The notes: a model not told the origin generated them from the letters alone. A stretch of DNA of 64,000 nt from Bacteroidetes bacterium HGW-Bacteroidetes-5 (GCA_002842515.1 PHDC01000001.1:1860001-1924000), one strand, 5' to 3'; counted from the first letter of the stretch, positions 19,824 through 28,523 are shown. Made by a program: numbers and translations.

Positions 19824-20981
19824 ATGATTAAAATATTAATATTAACTGATTTTACCAGCACATACAGCAGAAGTTTATTAAGAGGGATAGTAAAATACTC
19901 TCAGGAGGTTGAGGAGTTGAGTTTTTACAGAATGCCACTTTTTTATCGCTCTGCTTATGGCGATAAATATGTAATCAGCTGGGCAAAAAAATGGAAGGCA
20001 GATGCGATAATAGGTCAGTTGCAGGACCTGAATATCTCTCTTTATTCAAAGTTGAATATACCTATAATTATACAAAATTATTACGATAGGGCAAATAATG
20101 TAATTAACCTAACCGGTGACTACATTGGAACAGGTTATCTGGCGGCAGATTTTTTTATGAAACGGGGGTTTAAGAATTTTGCATACTATGGGATTGTAGA
20201 AACAATATGGTCAAGGGAGAGGTATCAAGGTTACAAGGAGAGAGTTGAGGAGAATAGTCTCTCTTTCTACGAATATCTCGAAAACGAGAGGTCAAGAGAG
20301 AGGAGAGCTTTTAACCTGGATAATCTTGCAAAGTGGTTAAAATCACTCCCCAAGCCCATAGCAATCTTTGCTTGTGACGACCAGTATGCTCTCTATATCT
20401 CTGAAACCTGTAAGATTCACGACATCTCCATCCCTAACGAAATTTCACTTATGGGTGTAGATAACGATAATCTCTTTTGCAATATCTCAAACCCACCGCT
20501 CTCGTCAATTTTACTTGATGTTGAGTATGGGGGATATCTTGTAGCAAAAACAATCTGCCAATTGATTAAGGGAGAGATTACTCAACCGGAGGATATCTTT
20601 GTAAGAGCGATTCAGATAGTTAAGAGAGAGTCTACGGAAAAATTTACCATCAGAGATAGATATATTCTAAATGTGGTTGAGCATATTGAGCATAACTTTA
20701 AAAACACAATTTCGGTGGACTCCCTATTAAAGATAGTGCCCCTCTCAAGAAGGGTTCTTGAGAAGAGATTCCGTCAAAATACAGGGAGTTCTATCTATAA
20801 CTATATACTCTCTCTTAGAGTAGAAAATATATGCCACCTATTGATAAATACCGACAGATCAATAGAATATATTGCAACCGAGAGTGGGTTCAAATCTAAC
20901 CAGAATATGTCTAAGCTCTTTTTTCAGTTTAAACAGATGACTCCGTCCGAATACAGAAAAAACTATAGGAACAATAGTTAA
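19824..20981 (+). CDS. XylR-type transcriptional regulator (LacI-like sensor + AraC HTH)
   Basis: Periplasmic-binding-like N-terminus (FACDDQYALYISE, LMGVDNDNLFCNISNPPLSSI) and AraC HTH (SGFKSNQNMSKLFFQFKQMTPSEYRK). Confidence 0.9.
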   Translation: MIKILILTDFTSTYSRSLLRGIVKYSQEVEELSFYRMPLFYRSAYGDKYVISWAKKWKADAIIGQLQDLNISLYSKLNIPIIIQNYYDRANNVINLTGDYIGTGYLAADFFMKRGFKNFAYYGIVETIWSRERYQGYKERVEENSLSFYEYLENERSRERRAFNLDNLAKWLKSLPKPIAIFACDDQYALYISETCKIHDISIPNEISLMGVDNDNLFCNISNPPLSSILLDVEYGGYLVAKTICQLIKGEITQPEDIFVRAIQIVKRESTEKFTIRDRYILNVVEHIEHNFKNTISVDSLLKIVPLSRRVLEKRFRQNTGSSIYNYILSLRVENICHLLINTDRSIEYIATESGFKSNQNMSKLFFQFKQMTPSEYRKNYRNNS

Positions 20982-21042
20982 TATATTTTTATATTTGTAC
21001 CTGCTACATTTGAACCTAAAAAGATTTTTAAAATAAAAGAAT

Positions 21043-21822
21043 ATGAAAAAATTATTATCAATCGCTGCTCTGCTTCTTGTATCTGCCGTAATTTTTGCCC
21101 AGGCCGGCAAAAGACCGGTAATAGGTATCTCCTCTACCTGGGGGGAGGGAACATCTACATCTGCACCACTAACTTATGTTGAGTCGGTAATAAGGGCGGG
21201 GGGGGTTCCCCTGGTTTTGCCCATAACGCTGGATCCTGCAATTATGGCTCAGATGCTGGATCGGGTAGATGGTCTCATTATGACCGGGGGTGAAGATATT
21301 GACCCTCTAAAATGGTTTGGCGAGGAGCCTGTTCCGGGAATGGGGGAGATTGTTCCTGCCAGAGATTCGTTTGATATTGCGCTCATAAGAATGGCTGTGG
21401 GCAGAGGTATGCCGGTTCTTGGTATCTGCAGAGGCCACCAGTTACTCAATGTTGCTTTTGGGGGATCTCTTTTCCAGGATATCCCGTCGCAGGTTAAGGG
21501 CTCAAGTGTTAAACACAGCCAAAAAGCTCCGCGCTATTATGGCACACACACCATCAACATCGAGAAGGGCTCTCTGCTAAATAAGCAGATAGGTCTTCAG
21601 AAGGTTGCGGTTAACTCATATCACCACCAGGCAGTTAAGGATGTGGCCCCCGGGTTTAAAGTTACTGCCCGCTCGGTGGACGGCATTGTTGAGGCAATGG
21701 AGAAGATTGGCAGCACTAAAGTCTTTAGCGTCCAGTTTCACCCCGAAGGATTCACCGCCAGCAACATAGACACCTTCCTCGGAATCTTCCAGCATCTGGT
21801 AAAAGAGGCCGGGAAAAAATAG
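21043..21822 (+). CDS. Exported class I glutamine amidotransferase-like / peptidase C26 family
   Basis: Signal peptide; RPVIGISS, GLIMTGGEDIDP, LGICRGHQLLNV, VQFHPEG. Confidence 0.88.
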   Translation: MKKLLSIAALLLVSAVIFAQAGKRPVIGISSTWGEGTSTSAPLTYVESVIRAGGVPLVLPITLDPAIMAQMLDRVDGLIMTGGEDIDPLKWFGEEPVPGMGEIVPARDSFDIALIRMAVGRGMPVLGICRGHQLLNVAFGGSLFQDIPSQVKGSSVKHSQKAPRYYGTHTINIEKGSLLNKQIGLQKVAVNSYHHQAVKDVAPGFKVTARSVDGIVEAMEKIGSTKVFSVQFHPEGFTASNIDTFLGIFQHLVKEAGKK

Positions 21823-21833
21823 GCTTTGGCAGT

Positions 21834-22517
21834 TCAATCAGTTCGCATTTTGGCAAATGAGAGTATGAGCCCCAAAACTATTGATAGAGATGCTGCGAAA
21901 ATGACTTTATAGGTGTCCGGTAACAGAAATGTGATGGTGTGGGCGGGAATCCAGAAGAGGGGGATGGTTTTACCCACAACAAATTTGAAGAATCCGCTCC
22001 AGTCTATCACAGATATAGCTTGTGAAAAGGAGATCCCTTTACCGGGGTCTCCTTTTTGGTTAACGGAATATCGGGCATCAATCCAGGTGTCGGTTATGCG
22101 GTGGGCGGCCATAAATGCCGGGGCAAAGGTGAGGTTCATAATTGCAGATATGTAGAGGGCTTTGAACAGTTTTGCCGTGAACCCGCCGTCCACGCCTCCT
22201 GTCCAGAGGAGGCCTTTGTTGATTGCGCCGGAGACGCCATCTGCATAAACGGAAAACATCATCACAATTAAAACTCCCAAAACACCCCAGATGAACATTT
22301 TGGGAAGCATTCCGGGAACCATCTGCCATCTCTTTAAAACGATTCTGGTGGCCAGAAATTCGCCCATTGTGGAGAGGATTGCAAATTTTATGAATCCCAT
22401 AATGTAGGGGTGGGAAGATGTTGCCGAGACAAATAGATTGTGGGTGGAGGGTAGGATTAAAAATGCTGCAAATGCAGCTAATATCATCACCCAGATTACT
22501 GTTCCGTATTTTGCCAT
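21834..22517 (-). CDS. Integral membrane protein, Mpv17/PMP22-like
   Basis: Multi-TM; C-terminal FWIPAHTITFLLPDTYKVIFAASLSIVLGLILSF resembles the Mpv17 signature. Confidence 0.5.
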   Translation of the reverse strand: MAKYGTVIWVMILAAFAAFLILPSTHNLFVSATSSHPYIMGFIKFAILSTMGEFLATRIVLKRWQMVPGMLPKMFIWGVLGVLIVMMFSVYADGVSGAINKGLLWTGGVDGGFTAKLFKALYISAIMNLTFAPAFMAAHRITDTWIDARYSVNQKGDPGKGISFSQAISVIDWSGFFKFVVGKTIPLFWIPAHTITFLLPDTYKVIFAASLSIVLGLILSFAKMRTD

Positions 22518-22599
22518 TTTGTACTATCTTTATCTGTTATGAGTGCAAAGATATGAGTAATGTTAAATTATGCATACGGGGTGAATAAATAATATTTTA

Positions 22600-22607
22600 T
22601 AGATTTG
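22600..22607 (+). promoter_or_regulatory. Putative -7 box (TAGATTTG) 7 nt before the sigma GTG start
   Basis: TAnnTTTG match; no clear -33 TTTG seen. Confidence 0.45.
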
Positions 22608-22614
22608 CATCATC

Positions 22615-23178
22615 GTGAGAGAGAACATTTCGTTTATCAATGGGGTAAATTTAAAGAGTAAGAGCTCCTGGGAGGAGCTTTACAGCTACTTCTATGCCGC
22701 ATTGTGTAACTACTCTTCCAAGATAACCAAAGACAAACACGCTTCTGAGGATATTGTCCAGAATATGTTTATTAAGCTGTGGGATTCCAGGATAGTTTTT
22801 AATGACCTCTCCGGTTTGACAGCCTATCTATACAAGGCTGTCTACTCCCGGTCGCTTAACTTTTTAAGGGATAACAAGAAGAGTTTACCTGTTGACCAGG
22901 AGGCTGTTAAAAGCGAATCATCCCTTGAGGAGAGATATATAGAGATGGCTCTGGAAGAGGAGATTATCTCGCAATTTTACAAGGCACTTGAGGAGATGTC
23001 GCCTCAGCAGAGGGAGATTATCCTTATGACGCTCAGGGGAGACAAGGTAGATGATATTTCACGTAAGCTTAATATCAGCCCCAACAGCGTCAAGACACAG
23101 AAGAAGCGGGCCTACAGCTTTTTAAGGGGCAAACTCGGGAGCAGTTTTATGATTGTGAAGCTGCTTCTATTTGCTTAG
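22615..23178 (+). CDS. ECF RNA polymerase sigma factor (subtype A)
   Basis: Sigma70 r2 DIVQNMFIKLWDSR and r4 ISRKLNISPNSVKTQKKRAYSFLRGKL; GTG start. Confidence 0.92.
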   Translation: MRENISFINGVNLKSKSSWEELYSYFYAALCNYSSKITKDKHASEDIVQNMFIKLWDSRIVFNDLSGLTAYLYKAVYSRSLNFLRDNKKSLPVDQEAVKSESSLEERYIEMALEEEIISQFYKALEEMSPQQREIILMTLRGDKVDDISRKLNISPNSVKTQKKRAYSFLRGKLGSSFMIVKLLLFA

Positions 23179-23940
23179 TTCTCGCTCACCATTAACAATT
23201 AGTATGGCCTCCTTCACTTTTTCAAGTGAGCTCTCTTTGTGCAGATAGTCTCCTCCCAAAACCTCCGGCGTGAATGAGAGTGGCGGGCGGTGCAGCGAGG
23301 CAGATGGGATATTTTCCGATGCCGAGAGGTGGATTTCAGATACTCCGGTCTGCTCAATAATAGCGGCGATGTTTGTGGCGTTTACACCGGATCCCGGCAT
23401 AATTATTACCCTTCCTGCGGCCTGTTGATTCATCTTTTTAAGAACCGCAATCGCTTCGGCGGCGGTTTGTGCTCCTCCAGAGGTAAGTATGCGGTCTGCT
23501 CCGAGAGAGATTATAGCTTCTAGTGCCTCGAATATATCTTTTGAAACATCAATTGCCCGGTGAAAGGTAAAGGAGAGCGACAGTGAGCGGGCAAGATGTG
23601 CCAGAGGTTTGCAAAACTCTATATCTACATTGCCGTTTTTGTCAAGTGCACCGAAAACAACTCCCGAGACACCAAGCTGCCCGCACATCTCTATATCCCT
23701 CATCATCACCTCCATCTCCCGTCTGCTGTAGAGAAAATCTCCCTGCCTCGGCCTGATAAGGACATTGATATCAATATCACTCTCTTTTTTGGCAAGTGAG
23801 ATTGCACCAAACGAGGGTGTAATGCCGCCAAGTGAAAGGGCACTGCAGAGTTCAACTCTGTGAGCACCGGCTCTATGGGCAGTGACGCAACTCTCTGCCG
23901 AGCCTGCACAAATTTCTACTTTAATGTTGTTTGATTTCAT
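23167..23940 (-). CDS. cutC: CutC family protein
   Basis: VEICAGSAESCVTAHRAGAHRVELCSALSLGGITPS, IRPRQGDFLYS, FHRAIDV, LTSGG; ATG at 23940 preferred. Confidence 0.95.
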   Translation of the reverse strand: MKSNNIKVEICAGSAESCVTAHRAGAHRVELCSALSLGGITPSFGAISLAKKESDIDINVLIRPRQGDFLYSRREMEVMMRDIEMCGQLGVSGVVFGALDKNGNVDIEFCKPLAHLARSLSLSFTFHRAIDVSKDIFEALEAIISLGADRILTSGGAQTAAEAIAVLKKMNQQAAGRVIIMPGSGVNATNIAAIIEQTGVSEIHLSASENIPSASLHRPPLSFTPEVLGGDYLHKESSLEKVKEAILIVNGERELSK

Positions 23941-23988
23941 TTTAAATTTGATAAGCCTGCCGATGTTTTTAATTATCATTGAGATGTC

Positions 23989-23996
23989 CAAATTTA
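23989..23996 (-). promoter_or_regulatory. Putative minus-strand -7 box for cutC (TAAATTTG on minus strand)
   Basis: CAAATTTA on plus strand about 50 nt upstream of the cutC ATG. Confidence 0.4.
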
Positions 23997-24007
23997 AAAA
24001 AAAATTC

Positions 24008-24015
24008 TAAGTTTG
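24008..24015 (+). promoter_or_regulatory. Putative -7 box (TAAGTTTG) for the transglutaminase-like gene
   Basis: TAnnTTTG match, 39 nt before ATG at 24054. Confidence 0.4.
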
Positions 24016-24053
24016 GTAAATAATTGCAAATCTGCTTAAACCCCTGGAAAAAG

Positions 24054-27032
24054 ATGTTGAAAAGATTGATCTTTGCTCTGCTGGCAATGTTCTTGGTAAG
24101 CGTTGTCATAAAACTGTTTATCCATCGCCCGGAGCCTCCGGTAATCTCTAACCCGGCATATCTGGAGATGGTAGAGGAGGCTTTTGAATTAAAAAAGGTA
24201 TTTATTGACAACGACTCCCTCTTTTCGATCTTTGAAAAATGCAAAGGCAAACGGGAGCGGGAGGCGCTTATGTTTCTATATGCCTATATGCCAATCGGAG
24301 ATATTGCAGATTACAACCCGGATCTTTTTCTGGAGGCGGTAAGGCACTCATTTAAAATGAGAAGGGAGATGCCTTGGGGCAAGAGTATTCCGGAAGATAT
24401 CTTCAGACATTTTGTTTTGCCGCTAAGGGCAAACAATGAGGCACTTGATTCGTCCAGAGTTCTGTTTTACAAAGAATTAAAGGGCAGGGTAAAAAATCTT
24501 TCCCTTTACGATGCCGTGATTGAGGTGAACAGATGGTGTCAGGAGAAGGTGGTTTACACCCCATCCGATGAGAGAACATCTTCACCCCTTGCCACAGTGA
24601 AAACTGCTTATGGGCGTTGCGGGGAGGAGTCGGTCTTTACAGTTGCCGCAATGCGCTCGGTGGGGATTCCTGCCAGGCAGGTCTATACACCTCGCTGGGC
24701 TCATACAGACGACAACCACGCCTGGGTTGAGGTATGGGTTGAGGGAGAGTGGCACTATCTGGGTGCCTGCGAGCCGGAGCCAAAACTTAATGTCGCCTGG
24801 TTTAGCGCAACAGCTCAGAGGGGTTTGCTGATGCACTGCAGGGTGTTCGGCTATTATTCGGGAGATGAAGATATTATCAAAAGAACATATGTTTTTACGG
24901 AGATAAATGTTACTGCAAATTATGCCCCTGTTGCAAAGGTTAAGGTGAGGGTAACCGATTCAGATGGTAATCCGGTTGAGGGGGCGGGTGTAGATTATAA
25001 AATCTACAATTATGCAGAGTTGTACAGTGCAATCTCTTCGGTGACAGGTGCAGATGGTCTTTCGGAGGCGACTCTGGGCAAGGGTGACATAGTGGTTTGG
25101 GCCAATAAAGATGGAATGTTCGGGTTCAAAAAAGTGACTCCGGGCGGGCCAGGTGCCGGGAGAGAGGTTGGGCAAAATGGCGGGCAAGGTACCGGGAGAG
25201 AGGTTGGGCAAAATGGCGGGGCAAATGGCGGGAGAGATTCCGGGCCAGAAGAGGTCGTGCAGATTGTTTTAGACAGAAGAGAGGGGGAGGTATTTGCAGC
25301 CGATCTGGATATTGTCCCACCTGCAGAGGGTAAGGCTTCGGTTGATGTTTCACAAGAGGAGAGAGAGGAGAACAACAGACGAATTGCCTGGGGTGACTCA
25401 CTAAGGCGGGCCTATATTGCAACCTTTGCCGACAGCTCTTATGTTGCGGCTCTTGTCAAAAGACTTGAGGAGAGTGGTAAAATTGTTGCAGATAGTGGCC
25501 AGAGTGCTGCCAAGAGTGATTCAGATAGTGGCCAGAGTGTTGCCAAGAGTGATTCAGATAGTGACAAGAGTGCCAATAGTCTTGATAAAGAGAAAATCGC
25601 GCGGTTTGTATACGCTTCAAGAGGGAATTACCGGGAGATTGCAGATTTTCTGGAGTGGCTGCCGGCAGAGAGTTTCCAAACAGGGCTCAATATGCTGGAG
25701 GTTATAACAGAGAAGGACCTAAGGGACACCCCATCCAAAGTACTCCGGAGCCACATTACAAATCTGCCTAAACAAATCAACGAGCCTGAGGGCGAAATTT
25801 TCAACAAATATGTGCTCAACCCGCGGGTTGGCAAAGAGCAACTGGGTTGCTGGAGGGAATTTCTCTCGAAAGAGTTTGCACAATTTATGAATAAAGCAAA
25901 CTTCAATAATAATCCACAGGCAATAATCGACTTTTGCCGCAAAATAAAGCCGGCATCCAAATACAATCCGCAAAACATACCGGTAACTCCGGTGGGAGTT
26001 TACAAACTGATGGCAGCCGAAAGGGCATCTGCACAAGGGCTCTTTATTGCCATCTGCAGAACTTTTGGAATTCCTGCAAGGTTCGAGGAGGTGACAGGAA
26101 AGCTCCAGTACTACTTGGAGAGCGCCTGGGTTGAAGCAAACATTTTTGATGAAGGGGGGGAGATAATTGGTAATGTCGGTCAGATTGCCGGAGATAAAAA
26201 CACATCTGCAACAGGCTCAGTAACAAATTACGGCCGGCTGATGGTCAATTACCGGGGTAAGGTGGTTGATGATCCTAAGTTTGAGAGCCATTTTACCATT
26301 GCCAGGATTGAAAATGGCGGGATAAATACACTCAATTTCAGAAGTAAAGAGGGTTTTGAGGGGACAAACACCCTTAGAGGGACATTCAAAGAGCCGGTAA
26401 AGCTGGAGGTAGGTTACTATTCACTCACCTGCGGAACCAGGATGGCAAGCGGAAAGGTCTTGAGCAGAGTCTCCTTCTTCAATGTAGAGGCGGGGAAAAC
26501 CACAAATTTAGAACTCATTATGAGAGACGACCCGCAGGATTTGAGGGTAATAGGCAATCTTAACCCCGAAGCCAGATTCTTCAACAACACGGCATCCAAA
26601 GAGCAGTCAATAGTAGAATGCACCGGAAGAGGTTTCTTTGTGCTGGTTTTCCTGAGATCAAATCACGAACCGAGCACACACGCGATAAGGGATATTCTAA
26701 AAAACTCAGACGCCTTTGGCCGCTTAGCCACATCTGCGATACTCCTCTTCAAAGAGAACAAACAGCTTGAAGATATGGCTGCCGTGCGGGATATATCGGA
26801 TAACCTCCCAAAGAGCTTTACGATGGGAGTAGATCCCGGCGGCAAGATATTGTCAGAGGTATCTGCCTCTTTAAAACTTGGAGCCAATCCCGATCTACCT
26901 TTGGTTGTAATTGCAGATACTTTTGGTAGAATTGTTTGGTACACAATGGGGTACAATATCGGAACTGGAGATCAGACACTAAATGCTTTTGCCAGAACGC
27001 AGGGTAAAGTTCCACATACTCTCGCAGATTAA
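24054..27032 (+). CDS. Large exported/membrane-anchored transglutaminase-like protein
   Basis: TGase core AYGRCGEESVFTVAAMRSVGIPARQVYTPRWAHTDDNHAWVEVW; second degenerate core RASAQGLFIAICRTFGIPARFEEV...SAWVEANI; C-terminal thioredoxin-like segment. Confidence 0.85.
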   Translation: MLKRLIFALLAMFLVSVVIKLFIHRPEPPVISNPAYLEMVEEAFELKKVFIDNDSLFSIFEKCKGKREREALMFLYAYMPIGDIADYNPDLFLEAVRHSFKMRREMPWGKSIPEDIFRHFVLPLRANNEALDSSRVLFYKELKGRVKNLSLYDAVIEVNRWCQEKVVYTPSDERTSSPLATVKTAYGRCGEESVFTVAAMRSVGIPARQVYTPRWAHTDDNHAWVEVWVEGEWHYLGACEPEPKLNVAWFSATAQRGLLMHCRVFGYYSGDEDIIKRTYVFTEINVTANYAPVAKVKVRVTDSDGNPVEGAGVDYKIYNYAELYSAISSVTGADGLSEATLGKGDIVVWANKDGMFGFKKVTPGGPGAGREVGQNGGQGTGREVGQNGGANGGRDSGPEEVVQIVLDRREGEVFAADLDIVPPAEGKASVDVSQEEREENNRRIAWGDSLRRAYIATFADSSYVAALVKRLEESGKIVADSGQSAAKSDSDSGQSVAKSDSDSDKSANSLDKEKIARFVYASRGNYREIADFLEWLPAESFQTGLNMLEVITEKDLRDTPSKVLRSHITNLPKQINEPEGEIFNKYVLNPRVGKEQLGCWREFLSKEFAQFMNKANFNNNPQAIIDFCRKIKPASKYNPQNIPVTPVGVYKLMAAERASAQGLFIAICRTFGIPARFEEVTGKLQYYLESAWVEANIFDEGGEIIGNVGQIAGDKNTSATGSVTNYGRLMVNYRGKVVDDPKFESHFTIARIENGGINTLNFRSKEGFEGTNTLRGTFKEPVKLEVGYYSLTCGTRMASGKVLSRVSFFNVEAGKTTNLELIMRDDPQDLRVIGNLNPEARFFNNTASKEQSIVECTGRGFFVLVFLRSNHEPSTHAIRDILKNSDAFGRLATSAILLFKENKQLEDMAAVRDISDNLPKSFTMGVDPGGKILSEVSASLKLGANPDLPLVVIADTFGRIVWYTMGYNIGTGDQTLNAFARTQGKVPHTLAD
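25156..25220 (+). repeat. In-frame tandem repeat, 36-bp period (GREVGQNGG)
   Basis: ccgggagagaggttgggcaaaatggcggg identical at 25156-25184 and 25192-25220. Confidence 0.9.
25489..25590 (+). repeat. In-frame tandem repeat, 33-bp period (DSGQSxAKSDS)
   Basis: cagatagtggccagagtg(c/t)tgccaagagtgatt starting at 25489 and 25522, degenerate third copy at 25555. Confidence 0.9.
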
Positions 27033-27055
27033 AGTTCCCCACATTCTCACAGATT
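27006..27055 (+). repeat. 25-bp tandem duplication spanning the transglutaminase stop codon
   Basis: aaagttccacatactctcgcagatt / aaagttccccacattctcacagatt, 21/25 identical. Confidence 0.85.
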
Positions 27056-27064
27056 GAGAAAAAC

Positions 27065-27137
27065 TTTGCCAGTGTTTGATGTAAGGCTATATCATTCAGC
27101 ATATTACAAATAGAGAGATACATCAAACACTGCCAAA
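27065..27137. repeat. 19-bp inverted repeat in intergenic region
   Basis: TTTGCCAGTGTTTGATGTA (27065-27083) vs TACATCAAACACTGCCAAA (27119-27137), 1 mismatch. Confidence 0.85.
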
Positions 27138-27249
27138 GCAACATCCCACGACCCTTGGCAAGGTTCTCCCCGTTTAGAATAGCTAACACGCAGTTTGCCA
27201 GCAACATCCCACGACCCTTGGCAAGGTTGCCCTGCCACTTGGCAAGGTT
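27138..27249. repeat. Direct repeats GCAACATCCCACGACCCTTGGCAAGGTT x2 plus partial CTTGGCAAGGTT
   Basis: Identical 28-mers at 27138-27165 and 27201-27228; 12-bp partial at 27238-27249. Confidence 0.9.
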
Positions 27250-27308
27250 ATCCCGCCCGTGTCACCCGTTTTGTTTTGATATGTGTTATATAACAAACAC
27301 GTGTAAAA

Positions 27309-28523
27309 ATGAGATGGGAAGAGATACAGGAGAGAGCCGCCAGGATGGTTGGGTTTCTCGTTAAAAAAGAGAGAATTGGCCTTGATGGTAGCATAGAAAA
27401 GCCGGGTAAAGAGGAGCTTTACGGGCTTGAAAAATTTAAAGATTCGAATATAATTTACGAGAATCTCTCTCAAAGAGAGCAGTATGACTATAGGAGAGCG
27501 TTCTTAAAACTTAACAGAAGAAACGCAGTTCGCAAAGTACTCAGATACTCTGCCGCTGCAGCATCTGCCGCAATCTTCATTGGCGGGATTCTGTTTGCCG
27601 GGTACGAATATGTATGGAGCCCTTTGGTAAATGATACTTCGGTTGCAGACTACTCCAACATAAAACCTATTGAAAAGAGAGCTCGCCTTATACTTGCAGA
27701 TGGTATGGAGGTAGATATTAAAGCCGTTGGTGAGGCAGTTGTGGAGCAGAACGGTAAAAAAATAGTCATTGGGGCGCAGGGGGTCAACTACGAGGTAGAT
27801 TCGCAAGGGTCCGGCCAATCTAAAGGGTCCGGCCAATCTAAAGAGTCCGGCATAGTAACAAAAAATATATACAACTCACTTGAGATACCGAGAGGGGGAG
27901 AATATTCGTTAACGCTGGCCGATGGTACCAGGGTGTGGATGAATGCAGATTCTAAACTTAAATACCCGATCTCTTTTGTAGAGGATAGAAGAGTGGTATA
28001 TCTTGAGGGAGAGGCATATTTCGAAGTCGCTAAGAATGCATCAAAACCATTTATAGTGAGTACTCTTTCGGGAGATATAACCGTTTTGGGTACACATTTC
28101 AATGTTAAAAGTTATTCCGATGAGAGCGCCATCTACACAACATTGGTAGAGGGCTCAGTCTCATTTAAAGGGAGTGCCGGGAAGGAGACTATACTCTCTC
28201 CGGGAGAACAACTTGCATTTTATCCGGCAAAGGGGGTACAAGAGCTTAAGCAGGTGAATGTCAATAATTATGTAGGCTGGAAAAACAATCTCTTCCAGTT
28301 TGAAGAGCTTTCGCTGGAAGATATTATGAAGACCCTTGCACGGTGGTATGATGTAACCGTTTCATACGAAAACGAGGAGCTGAAACAACTTGTCTTCTCG
28401 GGGAATCTGGACAAATACAACAACATAGAGTCCTTCTTGAAACTGTTTGAAGTGGGAGCAAAAATAGAGTTTAAGGTAGATAACAGACATATTCATATAA
28501 AGTCAAAAAGAAAAGAGAGCTAG
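27309..28523 (+). CDS. FecR-family anti-sigma factor (subtype A)
   Basis: TM helix; IPRGGEYSLTLADGTRVWMNADSKLKYP, VYLEGEAYFEVAKN, ITVLGTHFNVKSY. Confidence 0.93.
   Translation: MRWEEIQERAARMVGFLVKKERIGLDGSIEKPGKEELYGLEKFKDSNIIYENLSQREQYDYRRAFLKLNRRNAVRKVLRYSAAAASAAIFIGGILFAGYEYVWSPLVNDTSVADYSNIKPIEKRARLILADGMEVDIKAVGEAVVEQNGKKIVIGAQGVNYEVDSQGSGQSKGSGQSKESGIVTKNIYNSLEIPRGGEYSLTLADGTRVWMNADSKLKYPISFVEDRRVVYLEGEAYFEVAKNASKPFIVSTLSGDITVLGTHFNVKSYSDESAIYTTLVEGSVSFKGSAGKETILSPGEQLAFYPAKGVQELKQVNVNNYVGWKNNLFQFEELSLEDIMKTLARWYDVTVSYENEELKQLVFSGNLDKYNNIESFLKLFEVGAKIEFKVDNRHIHIKSKRKES
27807..27851 (+). repeat. In-frame 18-bp tandem repeat in FecR linker (GSGQSK)
   Basis: gggtccggccaatctaaa at 27807-27824 and 27825-27842, partial third copy. 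Confidence 0.9.

Noticed and set aside
25010-25422. Overlapping minus-strand ORFs (121 and 98 aa) opposite the transglutaminase repeats
   Set aside because: Low-complexity products created by the GC-rich tandem repeats on the antisense strand.
27138-27249. Direct repeats considered as CRISPR or IS ends
   Set aside because: Only two full copies, no spacer regularity, no transposase or cas gene nearby.
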